Assembly (NCBI RefSeq): GCF_905147045.1
Contig: NC_065906.1
Coordinates: 868,001 to 932,000, forward strand
Length of the DNA stretch: 64,000 bases
Direction of reading: 5' to 3'
Source: Nymphalis io
Lineage: Eukaryota; Arthropoda; Insecta; Lepidoptera; Nymphalidae
Both the position numbers and the translations under genes were made by a program. Positions 48,904 through 60,900 of the stretch are shown piece by piece; positions within the stretch are counted from its first letter, which is position 1; every line of letters begins with the position of its first letter. The notes beneath the pieces were generated by a model. It made no database searches. It worked only from the letters and a program-made list of their open reading frames with translations, and was not told where the DNA came from.

Positions 48904-51900
48904 TAAAACTTGGCTTTTTTGATAAAATCGAGCGCGCGCTGTCGAATGTTCTCGACGTGTTCCGCGTCACCGATCTTCTCTTCGACCTCTATCCACTTCT
49001 TAAAGAGCACCTTCATTTTTCGTGCTGGCAACTTTTGAGATGTCATACGTTCCATTACTTGTCTGTAACAGAAAATACCTTACAGTATTTTTTAGGGCAT
49101 AACTTATATAATATAGATAAATACAAGATAAACATTTCAGTGCGCAAGAGGAGGATACACTAGTATTAGCAGGTCGGCACGGTACCTGACGCGCGCGACG
49201 TCCCCCGCGGCGCGCAGCGCGTCGACGTAGGCGGCGCACACGTCGACGCGCTGCGGGTAGGCCGCCAGCACCTGCTCGAACAGCGCCTCGCAGCGCTCCA
49301 CGGCGCCGCTCGCGCGCTCCAGCAGCGCGAACCGCACGAGCAGCGACACGTCTGCGGGACCACACACGACACGACTTATAATGAGATTACCTTTTCTGTG
49401 CTCGGAGTGGGAACGATGAGAAATAAATTTAAGGATTGAAGTCGCACTGATATTATATTTATTATTGCGAAACACTGAGATCACAACCATGGAACGGGAA
49501 TAGCAACTTATGTAACTACTTAAGAATAATTTTTAGTTTTTTAATTAGTGTTTATTATAATAACTTATAGTTTCTATTTATGCTAAATCTTTTATATATT
49601 TCTATTTAATTAGAAGATTAGTACTATTTTGATTATTATAGATTTGATAATGACCTCGGCATTAAGATTTTTTAGAAGCAGACCAATAAATACATCATAT
49701 AATATAAATCGATCACCCATAGGCACTGAAACTGCAAGAAATATTATACCTTTTACTTATCATTGTTACAATGCTGTGTATCCTTTTTTCGAATGCCAAA
49801 TCAATGACGACATTAAGATAGAAATATATAAACGATTAAAAAAATTATACGACAATTAAAAATGTCCCGTCAACAATAGTACTGATAAGCTATGTCACTT
49901 GAACTGAACATTAGCTAGCTTAGCCTTTAAACTGGAAACAATGATACAAAGTATTGTAATTTGGCGGAGGAAAATGTGGTAACGCTGTGTGCTGGTCTGG
50001 GTGGCATCAACTTAGTGTGTGTAACGAGGTCATTATTTAAAAAGGATTATTTTAAAAAGCATGACAGTTGTTTGTTACTGAGCAGTAAACGAGCATTGAG
50101 CTCTTTGTTTTATTTCATAAATGCTACACGGATACAACTTACTAGCTTCATAAGGAAGCTAGCTGTACTTACGCTCTTTCTTCTCCAACGCCGCTAAACC
50201 CTTTTGCATGACGTGCCGCGCCTTATCCACGAGGCCTGCCTTGTAACAAGCTTCGCCACACACCCGATACACCTCCGGGTTTTTCCTGTACTTCCTGATC
50301 ATGAGCTCAATCAGCGACACCAGCTCTTGGTGCTTGCTTGTGTCCAGGAGTATATCTAACAGCTTCGAATGGATTTGATACGTATCGTTCATTTGGAGCG
50401 CGTCTTCGAGGGTTTTTTGTTGACTTTCCTGGTGATGCAAACATTGTTACTTTTATTTCAGTTAATAAAAATATTATGAGTAATATTAGTACCTGGTACT
50501 TGAGTGTTTAACTTTTTTTTAAGGAAACAAATGTCTGTTTATAAAGATGAAAAAATAGATTACCTTTGTACCAAATCTGTGTTCGAGGTTGAGTAAAGCG
50601 AGCCACACATTAAGCTTTTCGCCCTCCTCCCGGAAATTAATGGTGTTCAGCGCTTTCCGACCCACAGCTCGAGCTTTGTCTATTTCCGTTGCCTAGAATG
50701 TTAATATTTGAAATTATAAATATGTATAAAGAACATTCGGATTTTTTATTTTAGAATTATATTTATCTCCTAAATATTTCCATCTGACTGTGTGACTACA
50801 GTCGACTACCTAATAAAATGTACATCCTCCGTGAATTAATCTCTTTTAAATTCGTTTTCATATGCTTTATTTGAACTTAAATTAGAAAATATATCAATTT
50901 TTATAAGAAACAATATTACCTGCAAATGGAAAGCCATGTAAGCTATCCACAGTTGGCTACAGTTGGGCTCAGCTAGCAGCGCCCTTTCGAACTGATCGCT
51001 AGACCGAGGAGCATTCTCACTCTCTATAGCCCTCTTTTCCAATTCTCTTATCCTCTCCTCTTCCTCTCTTGCTTTAGCGTTCTTTTCAGCGATCGTGAGT
51101 TTCTTGCGTTTCTTTTTAGGTTTTTCTTGCTCCTAGAAATTATTTACGTTTGGTGAATTATAGTCAGCTTATATTCAGTTGTATTTAAATAATTCGTATC
51201 AAACTAGTATAAGTTAGGAGTGATTGAATGACTAACATTTTTAGAGAAAAATAAATCTTAAATGACTAAATAATAACTAAATTACTTTGTAAATAGTTGC
51301 TTACTCCCTTTTTTAAGGTATTTAAATAAGCTCTTCAAAATAATAAATAATAGTGACGCAAATGTTGTTATTATATAATTATTATATATTATATATTTAA
51401 GGAACGAATATTTTCCTACAAACACTTACAGGTTATCACATTAAATGACTTCAACAAGCCAAAAGATTTATTCATAATTCCAATCTGATCTGAATATTCA
51501 ATCTCTTGAATTGCCGCTTATTATATCAATTATGTGTATATGTTTGGATAGCCGAGATGGCCCAGTGGTAAGAACGCGTGAATCTTAACCGATGATCGTG
51601 GGTTCAAACCCAGGCAAGCACCATTGAATTTTCATGTGTTTAATTTGTGATTATAATTCATCTCGTTCATCGCTATACGTTGAAGGAAAACATCATGAGG
51701 AAACCTGCATGTGTCTAATTTCACTGAAATTCTGCCACATGTGTATTCCACAAGGCCGTATTGGAGCAGCGTGGTCCAAACTCCATACCTTCTCCTCAAA
51801 AAGGGAGAGGAGGCTTTAGCCCAGCAGTGGGACATTCACAGACTGTTACTGTACATGTATGCATAGCAAAAAATAAAAATATTTGCACACTTTTTTTTGA

Positions 51901-54900
51901 AACAGAATTGTAAATATTGGGTAAATGAAATATCGCGCGATTTGTTGATATTTAAATAGACGTTATCTTAAGACTTTAAATATATAAAAAAAAACTACAT
52001 ACCTCCTCGTCACTACTGCTCGAGTCGTCTCTTGTTTCAGTCGCCACGTCATCACTCGTCGACCAGAACTCCTTGGCGCTCGGCGCGTCGAGCAGTGGCT
52101 TCAAATTATCCAACACGTTCTTCACACATTTATCTTTAGGTTCATTTCTATTTTTTATATCTTTCTTTTTATCCTCATGTGTTGTGATCTTGGGTATGGT
52201 TACTTTTTCCATTTTCTTCTTTTTAAATTCTGTTTTATCTTTCACGTCGAAATCTTTTAACTTCTCCTGCGCTACTTTAAGTACGTCCATGAATTTTTTT
52301 ATACGTTTTTCCGTGATCAGTTTCTCCGCGTGCATCGCCGTGTGATATTTTTTATTTCTTCCGGTAAGACCTTTAGTTTCAATATTAACTATCTTTTTCT
52401 CTATCCTATCTAAGCGTTTCGTTCTAGCGTTTATACATTTCAGTAGAGCCACGACTCTCTTTTTATAGTTTTTAGCTGTTACACAGTCGGATAAATCTAG
52501 GAGACCTAAATCATTCGGTGTCAATATTTGATCACTGTCTTCTTGTATGTCTGTTTCGATTGCGTCGCTCTCTTCTGACACTTCTAAGTTTTCTTCTCCT
52601 TCATCAGGTTTAATCTTATCTGCCTTACTTTTCTGTTTGTTAATATTTTCTATTACGAAACCATCAGTTTTATTTGTACTTTTATCATCTTCTTTAGTGT
52701 CAATCTTATCTTTGTTCTTCTTTTTACGTTTTTTTGTTTCGGTAACTTCGGTACACGTTGTTTTTGTTTCAGTCGAATCTATTTCCTGTGCGACGCGATC
52801 GTCTTTTTTTTTCTTTTTCTTTTTAATATTTTCAGTCTCTTGACTCTCATCAATGTCCATCTCTTTAGTTTCATTACTGGCATTGTCATCGTTTTTTTTA
52901 TTAGATTTTTTCTTTTTAGATGTAGTTTCATTGTTATCGGCATTTTTTTTCCTTTTTTTAGCTTTCTTTTTAATTTCCTATTAATTTAAATATGATAATT
53001 TTAGTTTATTAATGTACATACATAACTTGGATAGAAGTTAAAATTATTGATTAATTATAACTTACAGCGGGACTGAAAGGCGCTTGAGTGAGGCTGCCGG
53101 TCATCTTCTTAGCGGCCGGGTTTACAGACATGATCGTACACTTTACCTGAAATTATACATTATACTTTAGAGTCATCGTGAGCGATGTAGACAACGGCGG
53201 CTTATGACAAAAAAGATGACAAAAAGACGAAAATTTCACATAAGTTAAACTTTTAATCATACATTATTTCTCTAGTCTTTAACCATCGGATGGTTCATTT
53301 GTTCTTTAATATAATAAAATATATAATTTTTTTATAGAATAGGAAGGAGGACAAGCATATGGGTTACCTGATGTCACCAACGCCCATAGACATTGGCATT
53401 GTAAGAAATATTAACTATCGCTTACATAGACAATGCACCATTAACCTTGGGACCTTAGATTTTATGTCCCTTGTGCCTGTAATTACACTGGCTCACTCAC
53501 CCTTCAAACCGGAACACAACAATACCAAGTACTTCTGTTTTGCGGTAGAATATCTGATGAGTGGGTGATACCTACCTACCTACCACCAGTAAATGGAATT
53601 TTTGAGCATTATAATTGTCGCATTAAAGGGACATCTGTGTGTGGCTGTGAACATGGCTTGCTCTTTTAGATAATCGATATAATAAGGAACAGTGAACTCA
53701 CGATCTGGCCGAGATGGAAAGCATCCGTGAGGTTGTCGAGTGGCTGCGCGGAAACGAATCGCTTCGGTACGTACGCATTCGTGTTGTTGAAGAACGACAC
53801 CAATAGGTAATCCCTGATGTGCTGTTGCGGATAAAATAACATTTGTAAGTCAGACAGTAGACAGACAGTAACAGCCTGTTAATGTCCCACTGCTGGGCTA
53901 AGGCCCCTCTCCCTTTTGAGGAGAAGGTTTGGAGCTTATTACAACACGCTGCTCCAATGCGGGTTGGTAGAATACACATGTGACAGAATTTCAATGTAAT
54001 TAGACACATGCAGGTTTCCTAACGATGTTTTCCTTCATCGTCAAGCACGAGATGAATTATAATCACAATTTAGCATATGAAAATTCAGTGGTGCTTGCCC
54101 GGGTTTGAACCCACGATCATCGGTTAAGATTCAAGCGTTTTAACCACTAGGCCATCTCGGCATCAGCTTCGACTTTGTCAAGTCAGTTAAGATATTTTTT
54201 AAAAAAACATCAAAGATTTTTACATAAGATAGAAGTTTTAAAACCTAATTCATAAACGGATCTCCTCGATACCTCCTGGATCGTTATCAAGGAAGTCCAT
54301 ACAATCACAGGTTTGTTATAGGACTTGATATTATTAATGTTAAACTCATAAGTAGATAATTAAGAGTTTAACATTAATATTGCGAAATAAAAATTAGTAA
54401 TATGTCAGTAAATATAGTTACCAAGAATAAAAAATATATATTTGTGACGGTTTTTATTAGTGTAGTTGCTTGATAAAGATGTTATTTGAATATTTAAAAT
54501 TATAATTTATAAATAATTTAAACAAGTCTCACCGAAATAACTCCAGTGTACGCTCTCCCGACCACGGCATCTTCATAGTTCGTCAAGATCTCCAGGTCTT
54601 CGTCTAGCAGCGTGGGCTTCAGAGTCAGGACAAGATAGTGCTTGTTCAAGTCCAATGAGAGCACACGAGCTTTCACTTCTTGACCAACCTGGATATAACA
54701 ATTACATAAAATTATTATCTCGGCATTTTGAATAAAGAATAAAGTTACTAATCCTACATATGCACGTTTCTTGACTGTATATATTTTTTTATGAACAGGT
54801 AAGCGGGCAAAGGTGCCAACTGATGGTAAGTGGTCACCACCACTCATAAACATTGACAAACATCTGTAAGAAATATTAACCGTTCTTTACATTGCCAATG

Positions 54901-57900
54901 CACCACTAACCCTGCGAACCAAGATGTTATGTCCCATGTGCCTGTTACACTTAATCTCTTATCCTTCAAACCGGAACACAATAATACTAAGTATTACCTA
55001 CCCAGGCGGGCTTGCACATATTATTACAAGAACAACACATCTAGTCATTATTATTGTTTGCTCCGTTTAGATCTTCCCATTTTTGGTTAAGAACCATGTG
55101 TTTTAGAAGTTGGTCAATGCAAAGTAGTTCTCTAGATAACTTCCGTCAAAATTACTAAGAGATGGGCATAGTGTATATATGTTAATTTGTATACATCTTA
55201 TTCATGTTGAAAAAAAAAATTTAAAGTTTTAAAAATATGATCGGCACTTCGGATTACACGTATCTGTTGTCTGGCACGTGTCTGTTGCGGTGGGACATTT
55301 ATGGTCCGTTACTTATTTAATTCAAACATTCGATTTAATTATTGTATTAGAATGAAAATGTATTTACAAAAGAAAAATAGTATATGTAGTATATCAGTTG
55401 TCTGGTTTCTATAGTACAAGCTCTACAGAGCTTAATTTGGGATCAGATGGCCGTGTGTGAAAAATGTTCATTTATGGTGCTTTGCAGAATGTATGTATTA
55501 GGTATGGCAATATCTATTAAAAAGGCTGTTTTTTGTACTTTGCGACTATTGTAATATCAGGTCTATTGTAGTGAACTGTGCGATCTGTAAGTATGGTTCT
55601 TTCCTAGTATAATTTGTGAGTAGTATTTTCAAGTACAGTATTGGGTGTATATTTATTGTATGCTATTTTGTCAGATATTAATTTGTATTTCAGGGCAAGT
55701 TCTTGGTGTACTATATTTGCAACCTGATCGTGTCTGTGCTTAACTTCTGTTTGAACTATTGCTCTGCATGCGCCAGTTATATGCTATATCGATTCCGAAA
55801 CACTGTTGCATCGTCTACTAAGTCTGTGCTTAAGTTGGTTATTTTCATTATGTATTTATGGTAATTGCGGGTTTCTATAACTTGATCCTGTATTGCGATC
55901 ATAAACACTTCAGTCTCAGGGAACAATTCGCCTCGACTCAGCCAAGCGTTCGACGCTTTTTTGTCGACGTTACTACGGCATAGGTCTTGACGATGTCTTC
56001 CGTGCAGTGACTTACGGGCCCATTCACTTATTTTAGCATGCTGGTCTATCTTTGATGTGTTAGATTTGGTATAAAAATATTTACGTAGGTTAGTAACTTG
56101 ATTATTATGCATGACTTGTATGTCTAGATTTCCTCTTCCCCCCTCATTTCGAGGCAGCGTCTGCCTTTGTACACAAGCCCTTGGTTGGTGCTTCCTATTT
56201 TTTGTCATGGTGGTGTTAATATTACGTTGGAGTTGTTTCAAGTCATTTTTAGACCATTTCAGTATATCGAAAGAATATGTTAAAAGTTTTATTTTAGTTT
56301 CTTTATGTAAAATCTGTTTAGCCTTATTGTAACCCAAATATTTATATGTATCATTTTCTCCTAAGGGATCTATTATTTCTCCGGTTTGTAGTTGATAATG
56401 CATTTGATGGTTCTGACCTGACTGCATTGCATTAATTTAACATTTATCGAAGCCAAATTTCATTTTAATGTCTTGGCTTTCTCTTAACTCAAACTTTGAA
56501 GCGCCTTCTCTCTAGATGAGAGAGCGCCTTCTGTTAACTCAAATTTTAAAGCGCCTTCTCTGAGAGCCGGGTCAGAACAGTTGCGTCCCTGCAAAAGCTC
56601 GAAAACAATACATACTGGTATCGCAACATCGGGAGACTAGTCGTGGAGGGTAGCGGGACCCGAGGCACGGTGCACCGCTAGCTGACCGCAGATAGATGGG
56701 GGCCCACGCAGTGAGCTAGCCACTCACAAAAGGCTGCCCCGACAACTGTCGAAAAATCGCGGGGTTGCGCCATCGTGCCGGTCGGCGACCGGATGAGAGG
56801 GCCCGATGGACATCCTTGGTGGGGCTCGGGTGTCCCCGCAGTCTCCAGCCTAGTCCCCCATCAGTGTGCGAGATATTCCTTGTGTGTATCATCGTGTTTT
56901 AGCAGCATGGCGCCTCGTTCTACTTTCGACTCTCTACCTTTAAACTCTGCAGCAAATGGCCAAGAAACAAAAAAAGAGGAAAGTTTTCACAGCGGTTGCA
57001 CTCCCTCTCGCTTAAAGTGCATCTCAGCAACATTAGAGGGTTGCACCCTAATATCGTGCCAGTCCACTACCACCTTGAGACTGAGAAACCTCACCTCTTG
57101 TTTCTTACGGAGACGCAGATTGGTTGTCCGTCCAACGTATCGTATCTTTCGATATCTATCGTATCTTGGTCGAGTCTAGGCTCCAAAGTCTTGAACATCG
57201 ACGTGTGGTTGCATCACTCTCAATCTTCTATCGGATATATTTCGGAGAATGTGCTCAGGAATTACACGAACTGATTCATCCCGCCCCTTTTTACTATCGA
57301 ACGGCCAGGCAAACGCGACCAAAGCGCCATAGGTACACAGTGGAAATTCCCCGCCTACGTACGAAGCGCTTTGAGCCTACATTCATCATTCGCACGGCGA
57401 AACTTTGGAATGCTTTGCCCGAGTCCGTATTTCCCGATAGGTACAATGTTGGTGTCTTCAAATCCAGAGTAAATAGGTTTCTTATAGGCAAGCGTGCTAC
57501 ATCTTAGTTATTATTTGTCAAACTATTTTTGTATTGTAGTGTGTATCCAGTATTTGTGGAGTTTAATAAAGTAGAAAGAGGATTCAAAGCAAGGCAGAAC
57601 CATAAAGGGCTTAAAGTATCTCCTTGGAAAATACCGCTTTATTTTAATCTCATCTGTTTCAATAGTTTTATTTAAAGTAAGCTTCGTAGTCAATGTAGAT
57701 ATAGCATGTTGTAAGAAATGTATTATTTGTGGATTAATTTTATAAATGTGTAAAATTTTTATTAACCAGCTGTGTGGTACGGAATCGAATGCTTTTTTAT
57801 AATCAATGTAAACTGTAAATAGATCACTTTTCATTTTTAGGATAACTGTGTCTATGGTTAATTGTTCTTTACAACCTTGTCTATATTTTTACATCCTTTT

Positions 57901-60900
57901 TGTTGTTCCTCTAAAATCGTGTTTTGTTCTAAATGTTTGTAGATAGTGTGTGTAAGGCATGCGGTAATGATTTTGGTAATTGTTTGAAGATAAGTAATTG
58001 GTCTGTATTTAGAGGGATTTGCTGTGTCATTGAGATCTTTGGGAAGCATGTAAGTGATACCTTTTGTTATATTTAGAGGGATTGAGCTTGGGTTTTAAGA
58101 AAGTTATTAATATGAGTGTACAGATAGGGGTGAATATGCGTTAATTTCTTATACCAGTAGTTATGGATTCGATCGTGACCGGGTGCTTTCCAATTATGTA
58201 ATCGTTTTAATACTATATAGAATGTGTCTATTGGAATATGTTGGAATTCCATCGGTTCGATAGTTTCGTGTTTATGAAGTTCTTCCTTGATCCATTGAGC
58301 CTCATCGTTATGTTTCATTGGAGTTTCCCATAAATTAGACCAGAATTTTCCTAGGTCGCCTTTTAGTGGCAGAGGTCTATCATGTATGTTTAGGTGGTTT
58401 GTATGATTGGTTAAGTTAGAAGGCTGCGGATATTTTGGTAAAATTTTCTTTCGTTATTTTTGAATTGAGCGTTTTCAGTTTTTCGAGTTGTGCATGCATA
58501 CCTTTTAAGGCGGCAACTAAGAACTGACAATTTTTGCTTAAGTGTCTAAAAAGAGTGTCTATAAAAGGTTCCTCGTGCCGTGTGTGAACTTAATCTTTTC
58601 TGTCAATTCGGTTTCTGAGATTTGACTTGAGGGCGTTTATTATTATTATGATACGGGACACTTAAGTTTTGTTCCCTCGAGTTTAGCTACTGTCCATGCT
58701 GCGGAGTATATGGTTGTTCGTTGGTTTTCAAATGTAGTATTTGCATTTATGTATTTGAGTAAGATTGATGTGTTGAAATATGTTATTATTTTAGCAAAAT
58801 TTTTTGAAGTATTTTGTTTTGGTATATAAGGTCGAGAAATCGGATCAGTACCTTTGAAATATTCTATAGCATGCTGAAAAGTCTTTTCTATTTCTGTATC
58901 TACATATTGTTAATTTTCTGCTGTATTATTTTATTTTTGTACATCGTCATTTATTTGTATACTGTTTAGGTCATGGAGTCAATTATCTGTGTTACATGTT
59001 GGGTCTTGTTCACTATTTACATGAATTTCTTTATTAGTTATTCCAATTTCATTATTAACCTCCTGCTTTAGTTCCTCTAATCGAATATTGGGTATCGGTT
59101 TATTGCTCATTATCACTCTTCTTTGGTCAGCGATTCCTTGTTCACTTACATGCGCTAGGTGTGGGAATTTGTCAATAACTATTATCTTACCTTGAATTTC
59201 TTTTTGGGCAGTTTAGAATTGGAAGCTTTCTTCGGGTCGACGAACACACCCATATCAGTCATATGAGTTTTCGGAACGTAACCTGGAAATATCAAATCAT
59301 ATCGTTTATGAGTTCAAATAGGTCACGCGTATAAAATAAACCTACTCGGCCGTGCGTCGAGTCAGGCGCGGCAAACGATAATACGAGCGTAGACCGACTC
59401 GCGACTCACCGGTGAGGCGTCCGACGGTGACGCGCAGGTGGTCGTCGGCGACCACGGCGACGGTGGCGGCGACCGCCTGCCCCGCGCGCAGCTCGTCGAG
59501 GCGGAAGGGCGCGGCGGCCAGCACGGCGGGCGCGTCGCTCACGGAGTACACGCCGTCCGCCGCGCCGTAGCGCAGCACGCGCACGCGGTGCGCGCCGCCT
59601 GCACGTACGCGGACCGTCAACAGCGGCACACCACCGGAGAGACATCGGAGCCGCGGAGCATTGACTTTAACCCAGGTTATAAAGCCGAAACGAGACATAT
59701 TCTAGAGATATCGACCCAGGTCCCGGGAGCCGGGTTATGTGGAATACTTGCCCTCTTACGAGGTCGTTTTTATCCAGTCCCTGCGTGTTGTGTTTACTCG
59801 TGGCTCGACGGAGCTCCCTTAAAGGTGGTGGGAGTGATCATCGCATATTTTCATGTGAAACACTTACCGACGGGATACGATCGTGTCAGCACCTGTTCGT
59901 CGGTGAGATCCTCATCGACGGCTACTCTCCTTAGACTCAGGATGCCCAGGCTCCCTTCGCCCAGCTTGAAGTGGATCAATCGACCCGTGACCTTTAGCAC
60001 CTTAATAAAAATAAAGTTAAAATTATGAACAGCATCTAAAGTTTGAGTGAGACTTAATACGATCATTAAAATAATACTAAATAAAGTACAATAGTACTGC
60101 CCGTTTATTTCGAGAAGAACGTGGTAGGCCGTTACAAAATGACGTCATAGGTACAACTACTGGTACTGATGACAAAAAAATATAATTGTATTTTATTACT
60201 GTAACACATGTTTGCTTTTACTAGTTTTAGTATATGGTAACACAATTTCACATTTATTAATAGATTTAGTAATTAGTAAGGATTAATATAAAAATGAAGT
60301 TAAATGGTTCAGAGAAAAATCTCTTTATAGAGTACGTACTGTATTTACATAAATAGACAAATACACACGCAGAAATAATAAGACGCAATACACACTTTCA
60401 TGATAAAATGCATATTTTGAAACAATTATGTGCTTGCGTTATGTGAGAGCTCATATAGAGCTCTCCGTACTCAGCGGGTCTGAGTCGAGGCGCGGTGCGG
60501 GAGGCGGGGGGAGGGCTAAGTATATGATACAATCTTACTATCGCTTCTTCGATAATATCTCCTTCCTGTAACTTCTGTTCCTCAGCCATGTTGGGATACG
60601 TGGTGTCGAAGATGCCCTTCATCGTCAGAAACGGTATTTTCTTTGGTGGTACTACGTATAATAGTCTTGCCCTGATCTAAAATTATAAGAAAAAATACCA
60701 TAATGTTAAATTTCTTTTTAAAATCATTGTGCTAATAATGAGAAATGCCTTATACATGAAATCACAGGAAGAATCATAAATATTGACATTGACATTTAAT
60801 TGATGTAATGTCATCAAGATCTTGAATATTTTATCTATGTTAGTTATTATAAATTCATGAAAAAATGACATTAATTTTGGAATGAATATTAAAGTGGATA

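Noticed and set aside
49629..49859. 76-codon plus-strand ORF in an Rrp5 intron
   Set aside because: AT-driven frame with no recognised motif, no splice context and no GC3 signal.
52073..52843. Plus-strand hydrophobic frames
   Set aside because: They are the antisense of the Lys-rich Rrp5 exon (AAA/AAG read as TTT/CTT), not membrane proteins.
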